Assembly: GCF_000143415.4 (NCBI RefSeq)
Contig: NW_003314365.1
Span: 141,991-205,990 of the forward strand
DNA length: 64,000 nucleotides
From: Selaginella moellendorffii
Lineage: Eukaryota; Streptophyta; Lycopodiopsida; Selaginellales; Selaginellaceae
Direction: 5' to 3'
In this document: one piece after another, positions 36,030 to 54,592 of the stretch
Layout of the letters: every line of letters starts with the position of its first letter
Numbering within the stretch: the first letter of the stretch is position 1
Translations under genes and position numbers: made by a program
The notes under the pieces: model-generated
What the model was told of the DNA's origin: nothing
Database searches by the model: none
The model's input: the letters and a program-made list of their open reading frames with translations, nothing else

Positions 36030-37242
36030 ATGGCCGCCCTCATCACGGCAAGGAGATCTAGCCGCCTCCTAGGAATCCACGCTGGGCGCGCCCTATCGCA
36101 ATCGGCGCTGGAGCTCGATTCTTCCTCCTACATTCCAGTGGTTCGCCGTGTGGTGGAGGAGCAGCACAAGGAAGACGCGGCAGCTGTGGTGAGCACTGCT
36201 CGGAGCTTGCAATGGGTGTTCTTGGGCTGCCCTGGCGTTGGTAAGGGAACCTATGCCAGCCGCCTGGCAACCACATTAGCAGTGCCTCACATTGCTATGG
36301 GCGACTTGGTCAGGCAGGAGCTCAAGCAATCCACTCCTCTCGCTAGAGAGGTAAGTTGTGTAGCTTCCTTGGTCGGTGTTCTTGCATCTAGCGTATCAAT
36401 TCTTGCTAGATGTCTAGATTTTGCAAGAATTTCCTGCCATGTGCTGCTAAAAATTCCATTTTTTTTTTCTGGTGGCATACAGTGCTCGTGGATTTAGAGA
36501 CTAGCTGAGCTGAGCAAAAAAAGTTTCATATTGTGGCAGATGTCCGCGTTGATGGCCCAAGGGAAGTTGCTGCCGGACGAGATTATTCTTGCCATGTTAA
36601 AGAACCGGTTTGAGCAAGGGGCTTTGAGCAACGAGGCGGGATTTATTTTGGATGGATTTCCTCGTACCACAATCCAAGCGGTCGGTATTTTGGTTTCTTT
36701 CTTTCTATTGTTCTACCTAGTTCTTTGTTTCATTCTCATGGGATTACTTTTGCTTTCTTTGCAGAAAGCTTTAGACGACATTGTCGAAATCGATTTGGTG
36801 GTAAACTTGAAGCTCCGAGAGGATGTTCTCGTGCTCAAGTGCTTGGGGAGGAGAATTTGCAGCCACTGCGGTGGCACTTACAACGTCGCCAAGATCGACG
36901 TTGAGCAGTCGGAGGACTCTCCCAGAGTGTTTATGCCACCTTTGTTGCCACCTCCGGCGTGCGCCGCAACTCTCACGGTCAGAACAGACGATACTGAAGA
37001 AGTAGTGCGAGAGCGATTGCGTATATATGCGGCAGAGGTATGGAAAAAACGCTTTTTTTCTTCTCTATTTCTCCTTTGGACTCATCAAAGTTTTGATCTT
37101 TGGCTTGCAGTCCAAACCAGTAGAAGATTACTATCGCGAGCGAAACAAACTCCAGGACTTTGATGTGTGTGGAGGAATTCCCGAGACCTGGCCCAGGCTC
37201 TTGGCTGCGCTAAACGTAGAAAACAAGGGAATGGTACCATAG
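36030..37242 (+). CDS. Adenylate kinase, organellar type
   Basis: Interconverts ATP + AMP and 2 ADP. Four exons (36,030-36,350; 36,540-36,680; 36,765-37,037; 37,111-37,242), all phase 0, code 288 aa. The N-terminal ~35 residues are rich in Arg, Ser and Ala (MAALITARRSSRLLG), fitting a mitochondrial or plastid transit peptide. The P-loop GCPGVGKGT is at residues 66-74, followed by ATTLAVPHIAMGDLVRQEL (AMP site), FILDGFPRTTIQA, DLVVNLKLREDVLVLKCLGR, a LID with CSHCGGTYN, and TDDTEEVVRERLRIY. It ends GGIPETWPRLLAALNVENK. The length and order match plant adenylate kinases of the Arabidopsis ADK1 type. The start ATG lies 130 bp downstream of the duplicated malic-enzyme promoter. Confidence 0.92.
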
Positions 37243-37985
37243 CCGCAGCAAGGTTCGCGATTCCACCATCTCCGGATGACAAAAACAGATTTTTGCAGTG
37301 GATTCCACAGGTAAGTTCTCAAGAACATACTCACGCAGGCTTGAATTGAGAGACAGACGATGAGACATGAGATTATTTTATTTGTTTAGCCTCTTCTCTT
37401 TGCAGGGAGGTAGAAATAATTTATCCGGGCAAACAGCCAGCAGCTACGGCATCCCAGCTAGAAAAAAAAGGAAAAAAAGGTGCTGGGATCCCGAATAAAA
37501 ATTTCGTATGTTCAACCGAAGCCGAAAGAGTCGTCCTTCATAAAAGTTTCTGCGCAGCAGCGGTGTCAAACGGATCGAACATAAAGTACGAATAATCTGA
37601 TTAATTGCGCACCTTGAGTCGGTGCACCTAAAAGGAAGGAAACTAAGAAAACCATTAGAACTTGGAAAAACACAAGAGAACAAAAGAGAAATTTTTTCTC
37701 GCATTCGTGCGTAGTGTCACTTAAACCCCGTTGAAAAAACCCTGACTGGCTCTTGGAGGCCGCAACAAATAGCCGCAACAATAGCCGCTGCGTTACTGTA
37801 AATCAAGTCAGAGGCTTCCATCGAGGAAATCGTGTCGTGTGTGTCTACGGCCGTCCTGGATGATGAAGTGTCGCGAGTGTGAGTGAAAGTCCTGGAAGAA
37901 CAATCTGTAGAGCAAAAGAGTGAGAGATAGATATAACTTACGAGCGAAATCCTGTGAGAGTGCCACGGTCAATCGATCTCTCGCC
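37243..37985. other. Intergenic, adenylate kinase to P450
   Basis: 3' flank of adenylate kinase and 5' flank of the P450. Contains imperfect A/T-rich tracts only; no further gene seen. Confidence 0.5.
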
Positions 37986-39868
37986 ATGGTGGAAATCCCA
38001 CAGCTCTTGAGCTCCTCCACTCCGGAGCTCTACCTCAAGTTGGCCGTCGCGGGATCGCTCCTAGTGCTGCTGCTACTTCTCTTGAATCTCCCTTCTTCCA
38101 GAGGAGCCAGGAGGAAATCCTCGTCCAGTTCTAGTAGCTCCGGCTCTAGTTCTTCGAGCTCGCCTCCTCTTCCTCCCGGGCCGAGAGGATGGCCAATCAT
38201 CGGCAATCTCCTCGACGTAGGCACCGTCCCCCACGAAGGGATGATGAAGCTCACGCGGGCTTACGGCCCTCTCGTCTATCTCCGCCTGGGCGCCATCCCC
38301 CACGTCGTCTCGGACGATCCCGCGATCATCAAGGAGTTCCTCAAGATCCAGGACCACATCTTCGCGTCGCGCCCCGGCAATGTGATCCTCGCGGAGCTCC
38401 TCACCTATGGCGGCAAGGACATCGGCTTCGCTCCCTACGGCGCCCACTGGAGGAACATGCGCAAGATTTGCACGCTGGAGCTCTTCTCCGCCAAGAGCGT
38501 GGATAGCTTCCAGCGCCTGCGCAGGATGGAGATGATCCACACCCTGGGGCTCATCCTCGACGCCGCCGTGGATCGCCGGGCGGTGGACCTCCGCGACGCT
38601 TTCAATGGGCTGACGAGCAACATGATGACGCGGATGCTCCTGGGCAAGCGCTACTTCGGGCCTGGCGATCCGGGGCCCGAGGTGGGCGCGGAGCTCAAGG
38701 CGATGATCGCCGGGGGGATCTTGATGATGAACGGCTTCAACATCTCGGATTATCTGCCCTTCCTGCGATTCTTGGATCTCCAGGGGCAGGAGCGGCGGAT
38801 GAAACAGATCATGCGGCACATCGATGGCCTCGCCACGGCGCTGCTGCTGGAACTGGCGCCGCGCATTGGCAAGAAGCCGGAGAACTTCGTCGATATCCTT
38901 GTCAATCTGCGCGGCGAGAATGGCGAGCCGCATCTCCCCGAGGATGTGATGAAGGCCGTCATGGTGGTAAGATCAAGATCCTCCTCTTCCCTTTCCCTGT
39001 TCTTGCAAGAACATTCCCACATTCTTGATCTTGATATATCTTGATCTATATAGCGATCTATCATCCAATCCCTGGCCGCGCAAGCGCCGATCGATCCATC
39101 CACTCCAGCGCCTCTCGATTCCTCCCTCCTGCTAGGTCGATCGCATCCCTAGGCCTAGGTAGCGATCGATCCCCCGCTTCTTTCGATTGGAAAATATTCT
39201 AATTCTCTGTGTGTGCTTGTTCTTGATTGGGCCAGGATATGATGGCCGCAGGTACGGACACCCCGGGCGTGTCGTGCGAATGGGCCATGGCCGAGCTCCT
39301 CCGCGACCCGGCCCTGCTGGCCAGGGTCCGAGAAGAGGTTGACCGGGTCGTTTCAGTTGACCGTCTCGTTGACGAGTCCGACCTCGCCCACTTCCGGCTC
39401 CTCCGCGCGGTGCTCAAGGAGTCCTTCCGCCTCCACCCGGTGGGCGCGATCCTCATCCCCCACCTCGCCATGGAGGACGCGGTCGTGGCGGGCTACGGGA
39501 TCCCCAAGGACACGCGCGTGCTCATCAACGTCTTCGCGCTCAATCGCAACGCCCAGGTGTGGGAGAGGCCGCACGAATTCGATCCGGAGCGGCACTTGCG
39601 AGGGCTGGGCGAGGGCGCCGTGGTGGAATTCGGCGATCCCGAGTGCCGGCTCATCCCATTCGGATCCGGGCGCCGGATGTGCCCGGCGGCGTCGCTGGGG
39701 CTCACTATGGTGCTCCTCGCGCTCGCCAATCTCGTCCACGCCTTCGATTGGGAGGTGCCCGCGAATCTCAGCATGGAGCGCGCGCCCGGGAAGATGGTGA
39801 AGGCCCAGCCGCTCACCGCACTCGCTAGGCCCAGGCTGCCACATCACCTGTACAGTCAGCAGATCTAG
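37986..39868 (+). CDS. Cytochrome P450, plant A-type (CYP71 clan-like)
   Basis: A heme-thiolate monooxygenase, probably anchored in the ER. Two exons (37,986-38,966; 39,236-39,868) give 537 aa. The start is chosen at MVEIPQLL because it sits in gccATGG and is followed at once by a hydrophobic anchor (LKLAVAGSLLVLLLLLL); an in-frame ATG lies 66 bp upstream. Then come a Ser-rich linker, the proline hinge PPLPPGPRGWPIIGN, the C-helix W..MRK (HWRNMRKIC), the I-helix AGTDTPG (332-338), ESFR as ExxR (E389-R392), FDPERHL, and the heme loop FGSGRRMCPAASLG with Cys476. The usual Gly two residues after the Cys is Ala. The single intron just before the I-helix is the standard A-type position. The substrate cannot be inferred. 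Confidence 0.9.
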
Positions 39869-40281
39869 CTGCCACGTCATCTATATTGCCACATTTTATG
39901 TCCAACTGTACTCATCCGTTTTAATTTAAAAAGTTCCATTTTAGGGTTCTTGGGGAGAAGACGAAGTTTGAGAAGGCGCGGCGAAGCTCGCGGTTTGAAC
40001 GCGAATTCAATGCGTCCTCATCTAATCTGGTCATTGGATTGGAACGGCGGATCGAATGCTATGATGTCATCCATCACTCAATCAATCAATCAATCGATTT
40101 GTTCTGGTGTCCTTTGACAAAGCTTGAGGCCGATTTCTATCAATCAATTATCCATTTCTAAGCAAAAAGCTTTCCACTAGAATCAATCAAATCTTAGATA
40201 GCAATGCGCCCGCGCCAGAGAGAAGAGAGGTTTCCTAACATCTCCCGTAAAATCTCGAATGTTTCTTCTTCGTTTTTTTTC
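39869..40281. other. Convergent 3' flanks of P450 and CHR4 genes
   Basis: 413 bp between two converging genes, with a caat repeat (caatcaatcaatcaatcgat) near 40,080. Part of it is duplicated at 32,300-32,460. Confidence 0.6.
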
Positions 40282-47625
<7,344 letters not shown>

Positions 47626-48423
47626 ATCTATATAGGTGCCTCATTCTCTTTAGACACGCTAAAGCTAATAAATGAGACAAAGGCAAAAACAAAACCACAT
47701 ACCCCGTGGAACGAAATTCTTCGCATTCTCGGACGGCTTCCCAGCTCCTCCTTCTTCCTCCTCCCGCAAGCCCTAAAACCCGATCAAAACCTCGCGGGCA
47801 CCCTAAAATCCCCCGGAAGCCGATCAAATGCTGGCGCAATCACTGGCGCCTCGCGGCCGCGGCCTAGCCGTTCCACAGCGCCTCCGCTCCACGAAAACCC
47901 TAGACCTCGCGGCGATCGACACTGGCGATACGAGACAAGCTCTTCTCCTCCTCGCCACGAACGAATGGTAGCGCCCACAGTGTAATGAGAGAGGGAGACA
48001 ATGACGGCATCCACGTGGCGTGGCAGCATTGGCATCGCTGGTCTCCCGCCAGTGGCAGGGCGCCGCGTGGCGGGGGCCGCCCCCTCCGCACACAGCGCTC
48101 ACCTCTTCCCTGTTCGTCTGTTGTACTTTCTCATTATATCGATGCGCGTATTGATACGTATTCTCGCGCCGGCCATTGGCGCTAGAGCCCGTAGCCTACG
48201 CTCCTAGCCGTATTGTAACGCTGCGTGTGCCGGTCGTGCTTTCCGGCGCCGTCGCCGCCGGCTTGTCGGCCGGCAACTTCTTCTCCCCTTCGTCTCGAAA
48301 ACCGCGGGAAGATCACACACCACAGGCGAATATTCCACTGCGCTGTAAGAACTCTTATTTCTTTTAGAATATTTCACGCTACCCTAATGTTAAACCCTAG
48401 AATTTGTTCTTCCCGGGGAGGAG
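47626..48423. promoter_or_regulatory. Bidirectional promoter region CHR4 / RNF25-like
   Basis: About 800 bp between divergent genes. The GC-rich part (47,820-48,280) contains CpG-dense stretches. A possible 5' UTR exon of the CHR4-type gene ends at about 47,703 before a GTATGT. No other gene is supported; open frames here on both strands look like GC artefacts. Confidence 0.45.
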
Positions 48424-49457
48424 ATGGAGGACGTGAGCTTGGAGCTCGAGGCAATGGATGCCGTGTATCGCCACGATTGTAGGATTTTGCAGCGATGGCC
48501 TCCTCATTTGGAGGTCCTTCTCAAGCCGCGCACGGCGGACGAGCTTCCTTTGCAGGTAAACGTTTCGCCTTCTTGCAATCGATCCACATTCATTCGAGAG
48601 TTTCTTGGGGCAGTTTGTGGAGATTGTTCTCTCGATCAAGGCAGGCGACAAGGTAGTGAATTTGCGAAGTTCCATTTGGCAAACTGGCTGGAGAATGTGT
48701 GTGCAGTAGTATCCAAGCCATCCCCCAAAATTCGAGCTTGTGCTTGTCAAGGGATTGGATGTGTCTCGGCAGATCAATCTCCTCACTGGCCTGGAGCTGG
48801 AGGCAAATCGTTTGTCCAACGAGCCGATGCTGGTCACAATCTCAGAGGTATGCATGAATCACAAAGAAATGGTTCATTCATTCTAGCTTCCAGTTTGCAG
48901 TGGATTTTTTGACATCAAACAACTATCCGGAAGGAGATTGCTGCTTTTGCTTGTTTCCTTTGGTGGATCCTGCATTGGATCACGCTCATCAACATTACAT
49001 GAAGCTCATGTCCTGCTTCCATTGCTTCCACAGGTATTTCCTCTCTTTTTTTCTCTCTCGTTTGTTCTTTTCATTTTTTCTCACAAACTTCGCTCGCAGT
49101 GATTGTTTCTCGGACTGGTGGAAGTGGCTTCCTGCAGACTCCACTGCGTCTTGTCCGGTTTGCCGGGCCGAGATTCACACGCAAGACGTCGCTCATGTAA
49201 AAGAGATATGCTCGAGAGGATCAACTGTTGGCGTTGAAACTCGAGGCGAGCCAGATGAAACGGCAGTAGCGGTGGTTCTCTGCGAGCAAATGCCAGAAGT
49301 TTCACATTCAACCGTTTCCACTTCTAGCGATTCGTCTGAGTGGGCACAACTTCCTGTCTATGACACCCATGCGAGCCATCGAAACAAGAAGAAACACTCG
49401 GCGCATGCAGCAAAGAGGCAGTGGCTTCGCAAGCAATCTGGCGAAGAATTCAGATAG
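48424..49457 (+). CDS. RNF25: RWD-RING E3 ubiquitin ligase, RNF25-like
   Basis: Predicted RING-type E3 ligase that takes ubiquitin from an E2. Five exons (48,424-48,555; 48,614-48,652; 48,710-48,847; 48,894-49,033; 49,100-49,457) give 268 aa. The RWD domain comes first: LELEAMDAVYRHDC, ILQRWPPHLEVLLKPRTADE, FVEIVLSIKAGDKYPSHPP, KFELVLVKGLDVSRQ. The RING follows: CCFCLFPL, then MKLMSCFHCFHSDCFSDWW, and CPVCRAEI, giving C-x2-C, a long loop, C-x-H-x2-H-x2-C and C-x2-C ligands. The tail is Ser-rich, then basic (HRNKKKHSAHAAKRQW). The order and the YP.HPP motif fit RNF25/AO7 relatives. It is divergently placed to the CHR4-type gene. Confidence 0.85.
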
Positions 49458-49616
49458 AGAGCAGAAGAATATGATACAGACTTTTCGGCAAATCGGACGC
49501 TGCGTCTAGCGTCACGAACCGGGGAAGAAGAAGTGAAGCTCAACAACGCTACTCACGAATTCGTTGAAAAGCTATATCGCTACATCGCCTCGTTTTTCTG
49601 TTTTTTTCTTTCAGTC

Positions 49617-49760
49617 ATGGCACTGCCGACGTAGGAACGATCGCAATGGCTATGTTGCTTACTATTCTCAGTAGAGACAACGTGTGTTGGAATGCCATAA
49701 TCACAGCATATCCCAGGCTGGGCATGTCTCTTACGTTTTTACAAGATTTTGCAAGATGCC
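49617..49760 (+). pseudogene. PPR-repeat remnant
   Basis: One frame reads AMLLTILSRDNVCWNAIITA followed by YPRLGMSLTFLQDF, matching the PPR word RDNVxWNAIIxAYxxxG. It is isolated and has no start or further repeats. Confidence 0.45.
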
Positions 49761-51202
49761 TTGACGAACTAACAAATTAATTTCTTCTAGTTCTGTGGGA
49801 GTTGTTAGGAGCCCTCAAGCATACACGAATAACTTATAAATCTATCTATCTATCTATATTTTGTTTTGGCAGTCTTGCAGTGCCCAGCAGGAAGCATGGG
49901 ACTGTGCAAACAAGTTTGCAAGTTTGTTGTGGGGGTCTTCTCACACCCTCCATTCCCATGCTCATGTTCCTCCATCTTGGGCCACTCTGAGGTCCTTGCT
50001 CCCATGCCGCTGTGAATCGCTGTGCTGGGAGTCCATGAGCCTCGACCTTCTTTCTCATCAGTGCTCCATCCAAGAAAACAAAGAAGAAGGGACTGACTTG
50101 ATGATCTCATGGCGTGCAGCCATGCCAGGATGCTGGGAAGAGCAGTGCTCCAGGACTTTGGATGGAGGCTGGGAGATACCATTTGGCGTGGCTGGGAGGA
50201 TCTCGGTGAAGGGCCTGCGTGCCTCGTGATGCCGTATCAGTTGCTACAACTTAATCTGGTGTAGTATGATGGTACTTGATCATACTACATCAGGTTGTGA
50301 TACAAGTTCTCGCAACTGACACAACTGATACGAGTCAAAATGTGTTTTTATTATTAATCGAATATAAAAATGCATAATTGTATTGTCTTCTTCATCTTCG
50401 TCTTTTGCAAACCGTGCAGGAGAAGTCAAGCTGCCCAAGTTCTTCCAGATCTTCTTCATCCTGGTTTGAATTCGTAAAGAAGGATAAATTTCCATAACCT
50501 TTCTGGTGAGCTTGGTAAGCTTCTCTCCATCTTCATCTTCAAGTGCTTGGACAATATGTTGTAACATATTGTGGAAGAGACTCCTCATCCACCACCATGT
50601 TCCTGGCTCTAATGTGTTGAGTATAGCATATTCCCATTCAACCTAACAGCGAATAACTAACCTGCCATGCCGCATGGACTCATCTCTTGGAACTCGGTGC
50701 TCAGCTTCTTTGACAATGTTGCCACCTTCACCTTCTTCTGCATTCATATTCACACACATGCAAGCCAGGTATTCCTAGAATGCATTTATATCATTTTCAT
50801 CAAGTTGGAGAGACTAGAGGTGAATGTTGAGGGATTAGCAACGAGGAAGCAACAGCTGAGGAAATAGCAGATGTGGAGCTACTTGAAGATGATCCAATGT
50901 CAAGGCAAAAAAGAGGACACAGCTAAACTTCAGCTGAGACTCATGCTCTAATTGATCTCAAGAGGGAAGAGTATCTTGCAGGCAGAGCTGAGAGTCGTGA
51001 GAAGTGTCTAACCACCTCCAGCTTGCTGGACAACCATTGCAGCCAAGCTTGCAGAGAAGACTGGGTTTGTTAATATTTAAGTATAACTTTAAGTATTGGT
51101 GTGAATGCAAACTCTATTTTAATTGTTGAATTTAATGGTAACTTGTTCACACCAGAAATTAACATTAAAGTAAGCTAGAATTTCTTTTGCATTTTTTGCA
51201 TA

Positions 51203-51236
51203 AATCCTAATGCTACACTTTTGTAGCATTAGGATT
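51203..51236. repeat. Perfect 15-bp hairpin
   Basis: aatcctaatgctaca, a 4-base loop (cttt) and the exact complement tgtagcattaggatt, in an AT-rich gene-free stretch. Confidence 0.8.
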
Positions 51237-52305
51237 AAATTATTCCATGAAATATTTCACTTGTGATGCTGCTGCAACACTCAGGAGCCAGATTCAAGCT
51301 TGTTGTCAATCACAAGTTCGAGGCATTGGCAGTGGTGAGGCTGCTGCAGCTGGAGATTGTGTCGGTCGTTTAGCATGGGGCTGGACAAAAAGTGCAAAGA
51401 GTGTAGCGTGGTAGTCACCAACACGCCCTATGTGCTCATGGACCAATCTTGCAATGGCACTGCTGTTGGGGACAATGCAGCAGACCTGCCCAGCAGATTG
51501 CTATGTTTGCAAGGGATTGTGGCCTGTCCATGAAGACTTCCCCTCTCACACAAGGTAAAGCTCTCGATTCCTGGAAATTTTCGTGATTTCTTAATCCTTC
51601 TTCTTCCATAGAGATCTTTGTTCTTACGGTGCTAGTGATTGAGGAAGTTCTTGCTGTGTGATCCATCATTTTTTGTTATTTACACAAGGGAAATTTTGAT
51701 TCCTTGCTTGTGGAATCCTCTTCCATCGCATGCTTGACATTCCTCTGAGTTTTTGTTCTTGGGGTGCCAGTTGCCACCGCCACTGCTAAATCAAGTCTAA
51801 CGTTGTTAGGTATAATTTAATGGCTAAATTAGCTAATTTAATAGGAATGTGAACAAAGTTATCATTATCCAAAGTTTTTATTACAAAAAATGACTAATAC
51901 TATAATTGACTTGAAAAGAATAACATTAAAATTTTAAATTAGGTTAAAATCTTCTAATGTAAAAATTCTAAGTTAATGGTGGGATTGATAACAAAGTTTG
52001 TGTGAAGCTGAACATAAGTGTTGGGCCTTTTGACACTTACTCTTAAAATTAAGGGTGAATTTAAGGAAAATTTGGGATGTTAATGAAGAGCTTAAACTGG
52101 TCGATGTTGAAAGAATTGTCTACAGCTTGAGTCTTTGCGGAGCTCAAGCCACATGAAAGACTGATTGTAGACACCAGGTTTGCAAATTCATGGACTAATT
52201 CCTGAGTTCTAGTGTTGCAAGATTTGCCGGTGCCAACCTCAGATTGCACACAAAACACTGGACCCTTCTTCAAAACTAGATTACGAAGATGGTCACATTA
52301 CTACA

Positions 52306-54082
52306 TCATAATACAGGTCTCTTGGGCTGAGAAGGCAGCAAATCTATGTCGACCCCATACAGACTCCTCACGCGATCCAGTAGCTCACACTCTTGCCCCC
52401 CCACAACAAGACTAATCACCACTTTGGTCACCTGGTCCCGGAGCTTGGAAGCACGCTGAAAGTAGTCCCCGGGAGACAGTGGCATCTCAAAGTTGATCAC
52501 GTCTCGAGCTCCCTTGGAGCAGCCATGATCTGTGACGATCACGGACCTTTGCTCGCTCCGCTTGATAAGCTCCACCTCCCTCTCGCCCATGCCGCTGTGA
52601 ATCCCAAACGCGGACAAGCCCCGCTTCCTCATCTCCTCCGCCACCTCCACCACCCTGGCACTGCTGTTGCACACCACCGCCGCCTGGACTTTGAAGCGCC
52701 GCCTCAGCTCTTTGCACAGCCGGCATAGCTCGTCTAGTTTGCAGCTCTCATCGTCCACGCGAGCGTAGAACTGGCGGACGCCATCCATGCTGGCGCCGGC
52801 CTTGGCTAGCCTTTCCCACCGATGGCCCTCGGCAAACCTCGACGCCAGGTCTTCCACCTCAGGAGACAGCGTCTCCGAGTGCAAACCGATCTGGACATCC
52901 TCTTCCAGCCGCTCCACGATCCACTCCATCTGTGACACACAAGGCAAGACAGCTACGTAAGTGACCACGAGAGAGAGAGCGAAGCGAGCTCACCTCGGGC
53001 CTGTGTGACGCAAAGAGCTTGTCCGCCTCGACCAGTATGAGCTGGCAGACGTCGCTCAACCTGTTGCTTGCGTGAAATCTCTCGGGGGAACCAATGGCAA
53101 CTCGGCTGGCCGCTTGGAGGCCAACCAGCTCTTCTGGCAGTCCGAAGTGACGAGCAAACACTTGCATAAACTGGGCGATGGGAGCAGCCCTGCAGTCGGG
53201 TGCCAGGACAAGCGTGAGCCATTCATCTCCGCGAGCAAGGCGACGGAAGACGCCAGGCATGTAGCTCAGAATCGCGGACCAGTCCTGCTGCACTATGCTG
53301 TCACCATCGGCAAAGCTTTCCACAGCTGAGTCAAACCACGAGTCTCCAAGGCCAGAGCAAGACAGCACTTCTGGCAAAACACAAAGGACACTAACTTGAG
53401 CAAGGCTAATCAATCCTGGTAGTGTATATATCACCTGGTAGAGTTTCCTCCAAGGAGGAACGCAGCTCCCCCTTGACACTGGAGCGGTCCCTGGGATCCA
53501 CCCAGCCCTTCATTGCGCTCACGCCGCGCTGCCACGGCCTGATGGACAGTGTAGAGTTGAGCGAGAGCAGAAGAAAACAAAATTCCAAACCTCCGAAAGA
53601 CTGGTACTCGTGGTTGCGCAGGAAACACGGGAAGCTTACGACGTTGTGATTCATACAAGAGCTGCGCACGAGCGACACACTTAGTGTGAGTGAACCAAAG
53701 CCAAGGACAAACCTCGTGGAAAAAAGTGTTTTGCGCCACAGCTGCTTTGTCCAGCACAAGCGCCTCAAGGCGGGAGGAAAACAAAGCGGTGCCACGGACT
53801 TCCTCCGGGGTGGCCACCACAAAGCTCAAGGCTCGCAGCGTCCATTCGTCCTCGCTCATGCGCCCTACCAGCCCCCAACAATTAGAGATTGCTCGGGAGC
53901 GCAGGAGTTGCAACAACAATGGGATTTTGGCCGCGCTCGTGACCACAAGGGTCACATGCATGCCTGCAAAGCGGCACGAACTGTGAGCCTACACGACTAG
54001 CTCTCGAGATCTCAATCTCTCTTACGTTGATGCCACTGGCAGCCGCAGCTAGAGCTTCCTCAAAATCGCAGCTTGATGCCAT
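52306..54082 (-). CDS. Degenerate eIF4A/DEAD-box-like protein (likely inactive)
   Basis: The start at 54,080-54,082 gives MASSCDFEEALAAAASGIN, spliced (acceptor before AHSSCRFAGMHV) into a RecA-like half with TLVVTSAAKIPLLLQLL, FVVATPEEVRG and LEALVLDKAAV. After an intron a second such half follows: LTLVLAPDCRAAPIAQFM, RVAIGSPERF and CQLILVEADKLF. Then comes a RecA2 half: AAVVCNSSARVVEVAEEM, GIHSGMGEREVELI, SVIVTDHGCSKGARDVINFE and DYFQRASKLRD, ending DIDLLPSQPKRPVL. Positions match DEAD-box motifs Ia, Ib, II, IV, V and VI, but the Walker A GxGKT is not seen, DEAD is LDKA or VEADK, and HRIGRxxR is QRASKLRD. ATP-driven helicase activity is therefore unlikely. It may be a pseudoenzyme or a decaying gene; exon joins are approximate. 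Confidence 0.6.
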
Positions 54083-54592
54083 GGCACCAAACCCAAGGGC
54101 CGGTTTAGGGCAAAAGGAAGAGTTTATCCAGGCCCCGGCGTGAAGCGGCCCGGCCTCGACCAATTCCTCGAGGCGGTCAAGGGGGCGTACGAAGTGGTCA
54201 TCTTCACCGCGGGGACGCAGGAGTGTGCCGAGAAGATGATCGACGACCGCGGCCATGACCACCTCTATGGTAACTCTTGCATAGATTTTGTGATCAAACC
54301 GGCGGCGCTCCTGGGACAGGGACAGGGAAGGGACATGAAGAAGGTTGTGGTGATTGATGACAAGCCCGAGACGTACAAGAACAATGCCTGCCCATCTCCT
54401 CCTTCTCGAGTGCCACAGGAGCTTGTCAAGCTCGCGCCTTTCCTTGTCAGCATCTCCATGATGGACGATCTGAGGACCGCAATCTGGGAGTGGAAACACG
54501 GCAAGAGCAAAAGGCCCGAGAGGAGTGCCACAGCGACAAGAGCGAAGAATTTATCGGGGAGTGGACGAATTCCACCGAAACCAAGCGCATAG
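54083..54592 (+). pseudogene. NIF/FCP1-like (HAD) phosphatase fragment
   Basis: The frame from about 54,095 to 54,592 (first ATG 54,140) reads VKRPGLDQFLEAVKGAYEVV, IFTAGTQECAEKMID, KKVVVIDDKPETYKNNA and LRTAIWEWK. This is the second half of a NLI-interacting-factor/CTD-phosphatase domain (RPGLd.FLe, IfTAg....A..viD, K.viviDd.p). The N-terminal DxDxT nucleophile motif is absent, and the middle segment is shortened. It overlaps or abuts the 5' end of the divergent helicase-like gene. It is probably a truncated, inactive copy. Confidence 0.65.

Larger units (their letters stand above)
49458..52305. other. Gene-poor interval
   Basis: No gene could be supported. It contains a small PPR remnant, a tcta microsatellite near 49,842, a perfect hairpin at 51,203, and an open frame of 102 codons on the minus strand (50,280-50,588) rich in charged residues that I do not recognise. 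Confidence 0.5.

Noticed and set aside
38073-38933. 286-codon open frame on the minus strand
   Set aside because: It is antisense to the GC-rich P450 exon; the plus frame carries all P450 motifs and the minus frame has none.
39353-39880. 175-codon minus and 153-codon plus frames
   Set aside because: Shadows of the second P450 exon caused by high third-position GC.
49861-50229. 122-codon plus-strand open frame
   Set aside because: No recognisable motifs, no splice context, and competing minus frames of similar length over the same bases.
53882-54499. 205-codon minus-strand open frame
   Set aside because: Most of it is antisense to the phosphatase fragment; only its last part (MASSCDFEEAL) is used as the helicase-like first exon.
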